34,524 nucleotides of DNA from IMG/VR virus record IMGVR_UViG_3300023180_000196, positions 1 to 34,524 of that record, one strand, 5' to 3'. This document shows, piece by piece, positions 1 through 8,455 of this stretch (positions within the stretch are counted from its first letter, which is position 1; each line of letters begins with the position of its first letter). The position numbers were made by a program, and so were the translations under genes. Below the pieces are notes generated by a model. It saw nothing but the letters and a program-made list of their open reading frames with translations. It was not told the origin of the DNA and made no database searches. The DNA is from a virus.

Positions 1-637
1 CAATTGCTCGTGCGGCAGAACGTGCGTCATTGTCATTTTCGTACAATGCATCCTGTACCCATTTAGGCTGGTCTTCTGCCCAAGTATGAAAGTCGTCACT
101 GTCACGAATTTCATCAAAGTCAGGATGAAGGCGCATAAGTTCTGCTTCAGCTTTTTCTTTAGTTGCGCTAAGTTGCATCTCATCAATTGCTTTAAGTCGT
201 TCTTCCAAAGCAGATGATTGCTCACGTGCCTTCTTCATTGCAATTGTTTCAACGATAGCAGCTACGTCTGGATAATCTGCCGCCCACTGTTCAATGTCTT
301 CATCAGACTTAGGCAGTTTCATTTCTTTTTTTGTAGCTTCACTTAGCTGTCGTTTGAGTGCATCTAATTCAGCTTTAAACTCTTCAGCTTGTTTTTGTTG
401 ATGCCTACGTAGATCAGAGTAACGCTTTTTAAATGTTTTCTCTTCTGCTGATGTAGGCTCTTCTTCTTCAGGTTCAGCAGCTTCTTGCTCTACCTCACCT
501 CGTTGTTCCTTTAGCAACTGTTCAAGTTCTTCTTCTTCCATTTTGCGTTTTTCTTCGTTAGTGTATTTACGATTTGCAAACGCAACTTTCTTTGGTGACT
601 GCATTTCTTCAGCCATGATTTCTGCGGCTTCTGCCAT
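1..637 (-). CDS. Scaffold-like protein, 3' end cut by window edge
   Basis: The frame starts at ATG 637 on the minus strand, with an AGGAG ribosome site 8 nt upstream, and stays open to base 1, so at least 212 codons are present and the C-terminus is missing. The visible protein is very rich in Glu, Lys, Gln and Ala, has no Cys, and looks mostly helical and coiled-coil (acidic stretch near residues 33-62, then long heptad-like segments). The later part contains a compact HPDFDEI-type segment followed by a Trp-rich stretch (TWAEDQPKW). Scaffolding proteins of podoviruses have this composition and lie after the portal and before the major capsid gene, so the capsid gene is expected just left of the window. 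Function is inferred from composition and position. Confidence 0.6.
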   Translation of the reverse strand, partial: MAEAAEIMAEEMQSPKKVAFANRKYTNEEKRKMEEEELEQLLKEQRGEVEQEAAEPEEEEPTSAEEKTFKKRYSDLRRHQQKQAEEFKAELDALKRQLSEATKKEMKLPKSDEDIEQWAADYPDVAAIVETIAMKKAREQSSALEERLKAIDEMQLSATKEKAEAELMRLHPDFDEIRDSDDFHTWAEDQPKWVQDALYENDNDARSAARAI

Positions 638-641
638 TTTT

Positions 642-713
642 CTATTCTCCTAGTTGGGGCCAACCGTAGCCACATTGGGGTGGGGGATCAGGTAGCCAAC
701 ATAATGCGGTTAT
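642..713 (-). other. Gap with in-frame 23-codon Pro/Trp-rich extension
   Basis: The gap between the 899-codon gene (TAA at 716-714) and the scaffold-like gene (ATG 637) is open in the same frame as the upstream gene: 23 sense codons, then TAG at 644-642. The predicted peptide is rich in Pro, Trp, Gly and Cys (contains CWLPDPPPQCGYGWP). It has no ATG, GTG or TTG in this frame; the first codon after the TAA is ATA. The DNA also contains a short hairpin (GTTGG-CC-CCAAC). It could be stop readthrough, translation from a non-standard start, or a structured leader that is open by chance. Confidence 0.3.
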
Positions 714-3413
714 TTATTTAGAAGCTAAACCGCCACGCTTCATCTTTTTAGTTTTCTTTGGTTTTGGTTTAGAAGCTAGGCCGCCTTCTGCAAAGCCGCG
801 ACCACTAGCAACACGTGACTCTACATCACGAACCGCTTCTCTAGTAAATGAGTCTGCTTCTCGTTGACGTTCTGCAGCACGTTGCTGCCCTTCGTCACGA
901 TCAGAACTGTCTCCATACATTCTATTAATATTTGTTTCAGAAAGTTCACGAAGTCGCTCCTGCTCAATTCGCTCTTGTTCTCTCTTTGTTTCCTCTGCTT
1001 TTTTCCTAGCAGCTTCTGTAGCTGCGGCTTTAGCTTGTGTAGCAGCTTCAAGTTTTCTCCGTCTAGCTTGTTCCGCTTGTGCCTTTTCTAAAGCTGCTTT
1101 CTTTTCTAAAGCAGAGTCTCTCATTTTGGAAAACGCTTCTTCCGCTTCCGGTGAATTATATCCGGCTTTTTCAGCAATACTTTTAAAGGTATTGTAGTCC
1201 TTACCAGCAACTGCAAATTGTGTGTCACCTCGTTTAAAGTTAACTGTAGTTGTTTCAGGAATAGGTTTCCCAAAAGCCAAATTAAACGCTGTTTTTGCAA
1301 CCCCCATTGTGCTAGGGAAAAAACCTTCTGGCATATCAAAAGATACACCGTACGTTTTTCCAGCGACACCTACACGCCCTCCACCCGGACCATACATTTC
1401 TTCTTCACGGCGTTGACGTTCTGCGTCACCGTCACCTTCTTCTTTAGTAACTTGCGCTGTTTGAGGTGTTGTAGGCGTAGTTGTTACTTCTTCTGTAGCC
1501 GTAGCTTCTGGATCAACATAGGTGTATCCTTCTGGGATTGGACTAATAGGTTGACCGTTACGGAATGGTACATTAATAATATTACCAGCTTCATTTTTAT
1601 ATTGGCGCAATTCATCATAAGAACCAAACTCGCCACCTATAGTTTGCTGAAAGGTAGGAATCTCTGAAGGCTTATATTGCTGCATTGTAGGAACAGCGGC
1701 TTGTGCTGGCCTAATTGGTTGCACAAATTGCTGAGATGCTGCTTGGGTAGGTGCTGGAGCAAAACCAGTTGTAGGAGCAGCAGCAGGTTGATAACCTGAA
1801 ATTCCAAATTGCTGTTGCTGTTGAGAAGCTGGAATGAACGCACCCTGTTGTGCATACACAAGGCCACCTTGCGCCATTTCCATTTCATTATTATACTCGT
1901 CTTCTTCTTCCATGTCAAGATCATTAATGTCAAATGGAATATCGTCAGGAATGGTAGCTTCTTCACTATTGCCCATCTGACCCATTTCTTCCATTACTTT
2001 AAGACCCATTTTAGCTTCTTGACGCATACGCATTAAGTTGCCTAAACCGATGTAACGTACAACGTCAGCAGGGAATACAAACTCGCCTTCACTTAACTGC
2101 GCAGGAATATCATCACGCACTTCTTCTTGTGTAGAGCCGGGTGGCACGTCATTGCCAGACACAGGGTCCACTGTGCCGCCCTCGTCCATAAGACCGCCGT
2201 CCTCAAACATTTCCATTTGTTCTTTCATAGGTACTGCTCCACCTTCATTAAAAGTTCTAAGTTTGCCATCTTTAGTTCTGGCTACAGATGTGCTTAACAC
2301 AGATTTTACTTCAGACAGCGTTGGTTTTTTATCCATGCCTAGACCTACAACATTTTTTGCAAGAACTAGAGGGCCAACCTGAATAACTTCATCCGCACTG
2401 GTTACAAGATTACCTGTAGCCTTATCGTAAAAGTAACTACCCCTGTAAGGGTTCATGCCTACTTGCGTCCAACCTGAGTCTTTGTCGGCTAATACTTTTT
2501 TTGCAAACTGATATAGTTCGTATGGATCTTCTGGAACATAGTCTCCAAATACACGTGCTATTGTTGCCTTTCCCATAGGCTTTTCTTCGCCTGTACTCTT
2601 TGCTACTCTTTTACCTTTAGCTATATCTAGTGCAACTTTTGGGTCAGAACCAAATGTAATATTTTTTAACCTAATTGCTTGCCCATACCCTACAACAGAA
2701 CCACTTCTAGTTTTTCCATCGTGTATGGATACAACCCACTTATCATATTCATTGTACGCTGGAATATCTAATCTAGCACCGACACGTTGACCCGGCTCTA
2801 TATCAAATCCCTTTACGCCTAAAATACCCTTTTCTGATTTTTTTCCCATAGCACCTACAACATCTGTTACTGTAGGCATCTCTGGCATTGTTTCTGCAGT
2901 ATATAACTTAGGCTCTGGAAAAACCTCTTTAATACGTTTACGTGCTTCTTTTGATTTTATATTTCCTTGAAATAAATCTTCTGCGGCCTGTTCCGCTTCT
3001 GGTATGTTTTTCTGCCTTTGAGACTCTGGGAGTTTGTTGCTATTTCTCCACTGCTCTAACTTATCGGCATCACCCAATAACTCTTCCGCATCTGCAACGT
3101 CTTTTTTTCTAAATTTTTTTGCAGCAGCTTTAATTGGTTTATTTAAAATATCTCCACCGGGAAGAACCCCAACAGCTAATGCTGCTGTTCCTAACCCAGC
3201 ACTAGCATAATCACCTTTTGACGCATCAGTAACAATATCTTTTGCAAGAATTGCTTCTCCTACACCCGGAATATTTTCAGCAACAGTTTTACCTGCGCTA
3301 CCTAAACCAGCCATCTGCTCTGCAAGCATTTCTTCTTTTGTGCGAGTATCAACACCAGTGTCAATATCTTCTGCCTCTTTTATTGCTTGCATTTGTGCTT
3401 CAGTCGTTGCCAA
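714..3413 (-). CDS. Large composite virion or injected protein, unknown function
   Basis: 899 codons. The start is TTG 3413, preceded by AGGGA at a good distance; the first ATG (3392) has no ribosome site. The protein looks modular: an N-terminal part with a Gly/Ala-rich hydrophobic stretch near residues 69-91, a globular region (about 180-390) ending in a SADEVIQVGPLVLAKNVV-type segment, a Gly/Met/Glu-rich linker, a motif around residues 430-480 (SEGEFVFPADVVRYIGLGNL) that I know as recurrent in marine phage proteins, a Gln/Pro/Ala-rich linker (525-590), a charged coiled coil (about 760-830) and a Lys-rich tail repeating GGLASK. It lies between the portal-side gene and scaffold, so a structural or ejected role is likely. 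The globular part may be a polyvalent-protein-type domain; this is inference. Confidence 0.6.
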   Translation of the reverse strand: MATTEAQMQAIKEAEDIDTGVDTRTKEEMLAEQMAGLGSAGKTVAENIPGVGEAILAKDIVTDASKGDYASAGLGTAALAVGVLPGGDILNKPIKAAAKKFRKKDVADAEELLGDADKLEQWRNSNKLPESQRQKNIPEAEQAAEDLFQGNIKSKEARKRIKEVFPEPKLYTAETMPEMPTVTDVVGAMGKKSEKGILGVKGFDIEPGQRVGARLDIPAYNEYDKWVVSIHDGKTRSGSVVGYGQAIRLKNITFGSDPKVALDIAKGKRVAKSTGEEKPMGKATIARVFGDYVPEDPYELYQFAKKVLADKDSGWTQVGMNPYRGSYFYDKATGNLVTSADEVIQVGPLVLAKNVVGLGMDKKPTLSEVKSVLSTSVARTKDGKLRTFNEGGAVPMKEQMEMFEDGGLMDEGGTVDPVSGNDVPPGSTQEEVRDDIPAQLSEGEFVFPADVVRYIGLGNLMRMRQEAKMGLKVMEEMGQMGNSEEATIPDDIPFDINDLDMEEEDEYNNEMEMAQGGLVYAQQGAFIPASQQQQQFGISGYQPAAAPTTGFAPAPTQAASQQFVQPIRPAQAAVPTMQQYKPSEIPTFQQTIGGEFGSYDELRQYKNEAGNIINVPFRNGQPISPIPEGYTYVDPEATATEEVTTTPTTPQTAQVTKEEGDGDAERQRREEEMYGPGGGRVGVAGKTYGVSFDMPEGFFPSTMGVAKTAFNLAFGKPIPETTTVNFKRGDTQFAVAGKDYNTFKSIAEKAGYNSPEAEEAFSKMRDSALEKKAALEKAQAEQARRRKLEAATQAKAAATEAARKKAEETKREQERIEQERLRELSETNINRMYGDSSDRDEGQQRAAERQREADSFTREAVRDVESRVASGRGFAEGGLASKPKPKKTKKMKRGGLASK

Positions 3414-3615
3414 TTACTTCATCCCTAAGTTGCTTTAGTCTGCGTAGCACTGCAATTGCACCTTGCTGTCTGTGCAACGCAATAACGTCTGTTGATTGTT
3501 CCATTACTTTATGATGCTGATTAATCATATCATCTAAGTAATTATTGAACGCCTCCCATTGGTGGTTGTTGCCCACCAGCGGCTTGAGTTTGCTCAATAT
3601 TTGCTGCTTGTCCAT
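3400..3615 (-). CDS. Small helical protein overlapping portal 3' end
   Basis: 71 codons from ATG 3615, with AAGGA about 11 nt upstream; a GTG at 3636 is an alternative start. The gene begins inside the last 74 nt of the portal gene in another frame, and its 3' end overlaps the next gene's TTG start by 14 nt. The protein is hydrophilic and all-helical in appearance, with His/Gln-rich middle (NQHHKVMEQ) and a RRLKQLRDEV amphipathic end. Its place between portal and scaffold suggests a small head or connector-assembly protein. No family name can be given. Confidence 0.6.
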   Translation of the reverse strand: MDKQQILSKLKPLVGNNHQWEAFNNYLDDMINQHHKVMEQSTDVIALHRQQGAIAVLRRLKQLRDEVIGND

Positions 3616-5677
3616 TTGCACTAAATCCTTGTTCACCCGGCAAAGGAGCCTGTCCTACGCCTATATTGCCGCCACCTGCACCTGAAGTATCCATAGCGTC
3701 TGCACCTGCTGGTGCTTGCTGTCCTTCAGGAATAGGTGCTTGGAAGCCTTTCATAATTTCTGCTTGCAAGGCGGCTTCATCCATATTATTGGTTACTTTG
3801 TCGGGGTCCAAGTCCATTGACTTCGCAATCTCACGAATGATATATTGAAACTTGGCAAAGGGAGCAAGTGCTGGATTACTTGCAACTTGCAAGAATTGCA
3901 TCAAGCGTTGGCTACGTACTTCATTAGCCATAAGACTTTCTGTTCCACGTGCCTTAACCTCAAGATCACCTTTAATCTCAGGATCAAAGTCAAATTGCAT
4001 ATTGAAACGGAAAAATCCTTCACCAAGAGGGCGAAGCAAATAATCGTCTACGTTTTTAATAACTGTCTTTGTTCCACCAGCAGCGGCACCCATAAGCATT
4101 GAGATACCACTAGCCGTCCGACCAACACCAGATACGCCAGTTTGCCCGTGCGCAAATGATGGGAAGCCAGTGCTTTCATCTGCAAGGACACGTGCTTTAT
4201 CAAACAGCATCATGTTCTCGCTAGATACGTTAGGGAACTTAGTTCCAAAGATAGCTTGACCCGGCGCACCACCTTGTCTACGGAATATCTTGCCCGGATA
4301 AAGCGATAGGTCTTGACCCGGAACCAAGTTAGTCTCGTCAACTTCAACGATAAGATTACCCGATAATACCGCATTATCTACTGCCATACGCATAAAGCCA
4401 TTCATCAGCGTCTGCGTATCGTCCATATTTTCTGCAATACCTACGCCAAAGAATGAATATGGATTCAACTCATATGGTGCGGCATGATATGGAATTTTAG
4501 CGGGTTTAAATGGGTTAAGAACCATGCGAAGTAGTTTATTATTACAAATCCACACATTCGCTTGCAACTCATCGAAGTCACGAAGTTCTTTTGGAATATC
4601 TACGCCTTGCTCTTCGAGCATCTCTGTATCAACCATACCCCAATATTCAAGGACTTCAAATCGGTCAATACCATGTTCAGGAGCATAGTCAGAGAGATCA
4701 TCTTCCCAATACTTTTTGGTATAGTTTTCTCCCATACGAATAGCTTCGTCAATAACTTGACTACGGAAGTAAGGACGTTTTTTCAACCCACGCAACTGAG
4801 AACGAGACATTTTGTGACGCTCAATTACAAACTGCGCTTCGTCCATGTTGTTTGCATCGGGGTCTGGATAAAAGTTCCAAACGGATACGTGTTCAACTTG
4901 AGGTACAGTTTTCAAGACAGGATCATAGTCACCGTCTTCGTTCCAGTTTGGATACTCCTTATCTGAAGCAAATGGACCTTTCATTACGCCAGTGCCAAAA
5001 AGAGCCATTTCAAATGCAGAGTTTCGTAGATGTTTAGTTGCACCAGATTCTTCAAGCTGATCGTGAATTTTCTTTTGCATCTTTTTAGCCGCAATCATTG
5101 CTGGGCTAAATGTAATTGCGGTTGGAGTTTTACCCGGACCTTCTTTTAGTTTATCTTCTACAGGCTCAAGTTTATTAGCCATGTTACCAAGGCGATCCAT
5201 AAGAGACTGTGCTGTAGCACCCGGAGGTAGGTCTTGTCCATCTCCAGCAAAGCCATATGGACTACTTAGCATAGTCTCACCACGAAGTTGCTCTGGTTCT
5301 TTAGGATCAAAGTGTACGTCAGAAACTACACCTTCTGGGAGTTCCGTTGGTTCAATAGAAAGCGGAAAACGATGATTGGCAAACAGCACATCTACGATCT
5401 GACCGTATGCAGCAAGTGTTTTTGTTTTAGTTACTTTGATAAATACGCGAGACTTTTCGGCTTCAGTAAATTGAACATCAGGACCATACAAACCACGATA
5501 ATTGCGATATGCTTTTATCCAACGCTCTTCATCTTGATAGCGATAATCTTCTGAACGCTGAAATCGTTCCATTATAAAAGGAATGATTTTGGAAACGTCT
5601 GCATCTTCGATAGCAGTATCGTCCGTATCTTCTAACGCAATTGCGTCATCTTCAATCATGATTTCATCTTCATCCAT
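3542..5677 (-). CDS. Portal protein
   Basis: 711 codons from ATG 5677 with AAGGA 9 nt upstream. Portals form the dodecameric ring at one capsid vertex through which DNA enters and leaves and to which the terminase docks. The N-terminus is very acidic (first 40 residues), followed by a WIKAYRNYRGLYGP-type segment typical of podovirus portals, a central part with VEHVSVWNFYPDPDA and PYHAAPYELNPYSFFGVGIAENM, and an HGQTGVSGVGRTASGISMLMGAA segment near residue 510-540 as in portals of marine podoviruses. The C-terminal tail is Gly/Gln/Pro/Ala-rich and likely disordered. It starts 11 nt after the large terminase, the normal order for packaging genes. Length is in the usual range for large podovirus portals. 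Confidence 0.88.
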   Translation of the reverse strand: MDEDEIMIEDDAIALEDTDDTAIEDADVSKIIPFIMERFQRSEDYRYQDEERWIKAYRNYRGLYGPDVQFTEAEKSRVFIKVTKTKTLAAYGQIVDVLFANHRFPLSIEPTELPEGVVSDVHFDPKEPEQLRGETMLSSPYGFAGDGQDLPPGATAQSLMDRLGNMANKLEPVEDKLKEGPGKTPTAITFSPAMIAAKKMQKKIHDQLEESGATKHLRNSAFEMALFGTGVMKGPFASDKEYPNWNEDGDYDPVLKTVPQVEHVSVWNFYPDPDANNMDEAQFVIERHKMSRSQLRGLKKRPYFRSQVIDEAIRMGENYTKKYWEDDLSDYAPEHGIDRFEVLEYWGMVDTEMLEEQGVDIPKELRDFDELQANVWICNNKLLRMVLNPFKPAKIPYHAAPYELNPYSFFGVGIAENMDDTQTLMNGFMRMAVDNAVLSGNLIVEVDETNLVPGQDLSLYPGKIFRRQGGAPGQAIFGTKFPNVSSENMMLFDKARVLADESTGFPSFAHGQTGVSGVGRTASGISMLMGAAAGGTKTVIKNVDDYLLRPLGEGFFRFNMQFDFDPEIKGDLEVKARGTESLMANEVRSQRLMQFLQVASNPALAPFAKFQYIIREIAKSMDLDPDKVTNNMDEAALQAEIMKGFQAPIPEGQQAPAGADAMDTSGAGGGNIGVGQAPLPGEQGFSANGQAANIEQTQAAGGQQPPMGGVQ

Positions 5678-5688
5678 ATTATTTTTCC

Positions 5689-7257
5689 TTAATAACCAAA
5701 GGTTGCATCCGCTACTCGCATACCGCCACCGGGTCTGCCCATAGGATCATAGTCAAATATACTAAATCTTGGTCTGGACATTATACCATATCTTAACGCA
5801 TCATACAAGTGATCTTCTGAATTAGTGTCGATGTCTTCAGGGTTTTTCTTGTCCAACGGTATGGCGGGAAGTTGGGCCGTGAGGTTTGTGCAAGTATTAA
5901 AGAAAACAATTCTAGGTTCCTCTGTAAATTCATCTATCTGCAAACGTCTGTGTATCTCATTTTTACCTGCTACACGACTGCCCTTACTTCTGTCTGATGG
6001 ACGCCAACGGCATCCTCGACTAATCATTTGTTCAGCAAGGCTAGGACCAGTATCGCCACGCTTATGCCAAAGAGAACTGTCAAGAACACCATACTTAATA
6101 TTGCCGTCTCCTGCCTCTGCCTCTAAGATCATATCTGCCAAGTCTGTTGCCAGAACTTTTGACACGTATAATTCTCTATATACGATAAGCTGTTCATCAG
6201 GTGCGACAGCAAACCAAACAACGCCAGACTTGCTACCATAACCATAGTCACAGGCACGAAACTTAACCCAGTTGTTAGGGATATCGTAAGGCTCAATAAC
6301 ATGAACACGGCGATCAAACTCAGTAAACGCCGCACCTTCTTTGATATCCCAATCCCCTTCAAGAAGTTGCCTTCTTTGCTGCTCCGGCAAGGAGAGAAGC
6401 ATTGCTTCGTAATCTCCTGCTTCCGCAAGGTATGGATTATCAGAAAGTCGTGCGGGTATAAACCTTCGCTTAAAAAGAGATTTTCCAGCCTTGCTATGTC
6501 CTGCTGGGTATCGTAATACTTCTCCTGTTTCACTGTCCGTTGCCTCAAACGCTTTATTATATGGCGAGGGATCAATGAACATTTTCTTTACCCAGTGATG
6601 CCCTCTACCACCGGGGTTAGTTGTAGCCCTCATAAAGATAGGCAAGTCAGGCGCAGTGGACCGTAGACGAGAACGCATATAATTCCATGCGTAGGGTGTG
6701 GACCATTGAGTTAACTCGTCAAACCCTATCCAGCTAAATGCTAGACCCTGATAACGCAACACATCATCATCTCTGTCGAGATATGACATCCACAACCTTG
6801 CGCCAGACGGTGCAGTCCACTGCATCTTTCTTTCTGACCATTTAATTCCGGGCCAGATTTTTGGGTACAGTTCTTGCGACTTAAAAATAAGTTCTCGCAA
6901 TTCTTCTGTGGTATGGCGAAGAAGCAATCCACTGAAAGCGGGATGCCCCATGTACCTAAGAGGGTCAGCCAGCATAGCGTAAGATTTACCGCCACCCGCT
7001 GAACCACCGTATAATACCTCTCGTTCACTTGCTGCAAGAAACTCAGTCTGTGGGCCGGGGTTAGGTTTGAATAGTACGTTAGCGTGTTCTTCTATACTGC
7101 TAGTTTCGTATTCCGGTACTACAGTTTCCTGTATTTCAACCGTTGGCTTTTGCGCCTGTTCTCGCTTTTTCGATTTCTTGCGCTTTGGCGATTGCCTTTT
7201 CCGCATAGTCTGCCCATTTGCGGAGGCTTCTAGCTTGGTCCTTACGCTGTCGCTCAT
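5689..7257 (-). CDS. terL: Terminase large subunit
   Basis: 522 codons. The packaging motor: an ATPase that pumps DNA into the prohead plus a nuclease that cuts concatemers. Visible ATPase motifs are Walker A GGSAGGGKS (residues 84-92), Walker B WIGFDE (176-181) and motif C ATTNPGG (211-217). The RNase H-like nuclease domain shows acidic residues D337 (CDYGYG), D393 (VLDSS) and D482 (EDHLYDALRY). The N-terminal 40 residues are Lys/Arg-rich and overlap the preceding gene by 122 nt; no strong ribosome site precedes ATG 7257, so the true start could be further in (ATG 7206). Followed directly by the portal gene. Confidence 0.95.
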   Translation of the reverse strand: MSDSVRTKLEASANGQTMRKRQSPKRKKSKKREQAQKPTVEIQETVVPEYETSSIEEHANVLFKPNPGPQTEFLAASEREVLYGGSAGGGKSYAMLADPLRYMGHPAFSGLLLRHTTEELRELIFKSQELYPKIWPGIKWSERKMQWTAPSGARLWMSYLDRDDDVLRYQGLAFSWIGFDELTQWSTPYAWNYMRSRLRSTAPDLPIFMRATTNPGGRGHHWVKKMFIDPSPYNKAFEATDSETGEVLRYPAGHSKAGKSLFKRRFIPARLSDNPYLAEAGDYEAMLLSLPEQQRRQLLEGDWDIKEGAAFTEFDRRVHVIEPYDIPNNWVKFRACDYGYGSKSGVVWFAVAPDEQLIVYRELYVSKVLATDLADMILEAEAGDGNIKYGVLDSSLWHKRGDTGPSLAEQMISRGCRWRPSDRSKGSRVAGKNEIHRRLQIDEFTEEPRIVFFNTCTNLTAQLPAIPLDKKNPEDIDTNSEDHLYDALRYGIMSRPRFSIFDYDPMGRPGGGMRVADATFGY

Positions 7258-7540
7258 TTGCTAACCGTTTCCTTAATCCCACGTGAGATATATATCTATT
7301 TGTATTTGCACTAAGCCAATTCGCTACTTCACGATAAGAATACTGATTTACGTGTTGTCTAGCTTTTTCAAGCAAATCCAATTCAATTTTTATTGGGTCA
7401 AGAATGTCGGGGTCTTCTTCGTTTTGTTTATAGCCAAATGGTACAGTCCTTGCAATGCGAGGTATCTGTACCCATTCGTTTTCTTCTTTAATGTCTGTTG
7501 GCTGTGGAAGTTTCCACTTACCTACGCTTCTTGTTGACAT
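7136..7540 (-). CDS. HTH protein next to terL; possible terminase small subunit
   Basis: 134 codons from ATG 7540 (weak GGTGG upstream; a TTG at 7573 would add 11 residues). The C-terminal half has a recombinase-type helix-turn-helix appearance (YREVANWLSANTNRYISHVGLRKRL) followed by a basic helix. A DNA-binding protein directly before, and overlapping, the large terminase would suit a terminase small subunit, which recognises the packaging site. A second candidate for that role lies at 7973-8347, so the assignment is shared between the two. The overlap with terL (122 nt) is unusually long. Confidence 0.65.
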   Translation of the reverse strand: MSTRSVGKWKLPQPTDIKEENEWVQIPRIARTVPFGYKQNEEDPDILDPIKIELDLLEKARQHVNQYSYREVANWLSANTNRYISHVGLRKRLANERQRKDQARSLRKWADYAEKAIAKAQEIEKARTGAKANG

Positions 7541-7973
7541 TTCCACCACGTCCATATGCTGGGGTTGATGCAAATAACGAAAGGAATGCCCCTACACCCG
7601 GAATAGATTTTAGACCAACTTTAGAAGCAATACTAGTTAAAGTACGAGGTTTTAATCCTTTGATAACATCTTTTTCTCTGTTTATTAATTCGCGTCTTAT
7701 TTTTTTGTCTCGTGCGCTAAGATGTTTTTCATTAATATTTTCTAGCTGCCCTATTTTTTGTTGTGCTATTTTAGCCGTAGTAGCATCAATTTTAGCACGG
7801 CGCACCTTTGACTTTTCGCGTCTCTTTGTATCTCTGTCTTTTTTAAACTTTTTACGTCTTCTTTCATCTTCAGTGCCTAAATAAGTAGCTGCAGCAGCAC
7901 CACCTAGCATAGTGCCGCCCAAAATTGCAGCATCTTTAGCTTTTCTTTTATTAGTGTCGTTTCTTCCAGCCAT
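7518..7973 (-). CDS. Basic protein with one possible membrane segment
   Basis: 151 codons from ATG 7973, which overlaps the stop of the upstream gene as TGATG. After a short basic N-terminus there is a Gly/Ala hydrophobic stretch (AAILGGTMLGGAAAATYLG, about residues 15-34), then a very Lys/Arg-rich helical region (RRRKKFKKDRDTKRREKSK) and a final Gly-rich piece ending GRGGNVNKKRR. The pattern resembles small internal virion or DNA-associated proteins in marine phages. It sits between two terminase-related genes. No named family recognised. Confidence 0.6.
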   Translation of the reverse strand: MAGRNDTNKRKAKDAAILGGTMLGGAAAATYLGTEDERRRKKFKKDRDTKRREKSKVRRAKIDATTAKIAQQKIGQLENINEKHLSARDKKIRRELINREKDVIKGLKPRTLTSIASKVGLKSIPGVGAFLSLFASTPAYGRGGNVNKKRR

Positions 7974-8347
7974 CAATCATCTTCCTCAACAATAGCTTTA
8001 GGCGGCATAAGCATCACACCACCACTTGCCTCTACCTGCATCTTCTCTGTCTTCACTAGACCTACACGATCAAGCAATTCTTTAGCGGCAGACATCTTAT
8101 CACGAATACCCAGTTCCGTTGGATTATACAACGCACCTGTCATCGCCATCGCAGCCTTCGGCGCATTACGTGCCATATACATTTGAGTTGCCTCAAGTAT
8201 CTCTTCTTTAAGACCCTTAACAATTTCGCCAGTGCTAGAAGTGTCAGCATACCCTGCCATTTTCTTGGCAGTAACCATATCACCGCCAGCTTCATCAAAT
8301 AGTACAGCAAGAAATTTTTGCTGTTTCTCTGTTAATTGCCTAGCCAT
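7973..8347 (-). CDS. terS: Probable terminase small subunit
   Basis: 124 codons from ATG 8347 with GAGGATG upstream. The N-terminus (LTEKQQKFLAVLFDEAGGD... AKKMAGYAD) matches the terminase small subunit pattern, in which a helix-turn-helix of the Terminase_2 type follows a T-x-KQ-x-x-F start. The middle (IRDKMSAAKELLDRVGLVK) is also typical of this family, and the C-terminus is acidic. The role would be recognition of the packaging site and regulation of the large subunit. It is three genes before terL in transcription order. The HTH protein at 7136-7540 is the competing candidate. Confidence 0.7.
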   Translation of the reverse strand: MARQLTEKQQKFLAVLFDEAGGDMVTAKKMAGYADTSSTGEIVKGLKEEILEATQMYMARNAPKAAMAMTGALYNPTELGIRDKMSAAKELLDRVGLVKTEKMQVEASGGVMLMPPKAIVEEDD

Positions 8348-8377
8348 TTGTTTTCATCCTCTGTATAAGGCCACATA

Positions 8378-8455
8378 TTATTTGCCTTTGTTTTGACACT
8401 TACCTACGGCCTTACAGTTGCTTGGTGTAGGGCAATTCTTACAAGTCTTAAACAT
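8378..8455 (-). CDS. 25-residue Cys-rich microprotein
   Basis: Starts at ATG 8455, which overlaps the lysozyme stop codon as TAATG, and ends at TAA 8378. The peptide has four cysteines in the order CKNC-PTPSN-C-KAVGK-C within 16 residues and a basic tail, which suggests a single bound metal (zinc knuckle-like) or disulfides. I have the impression that very similar Cys4 peptides recur in marine phage genomes, which together with the coupled start argues that it is real. Function unknown. Confidence 0.5.
   Translation of the reverse strand: MFKTCKNCPTPSNCKAVGKCQNKGK

Noticed and set aside
1218-1667. 149-codon plus-strand frame opposite the 899-codon gene
   Set aside because: Antisense shadow of a well supported gene; Phe/Cys/Arg-rich composition typical of antisense frames.
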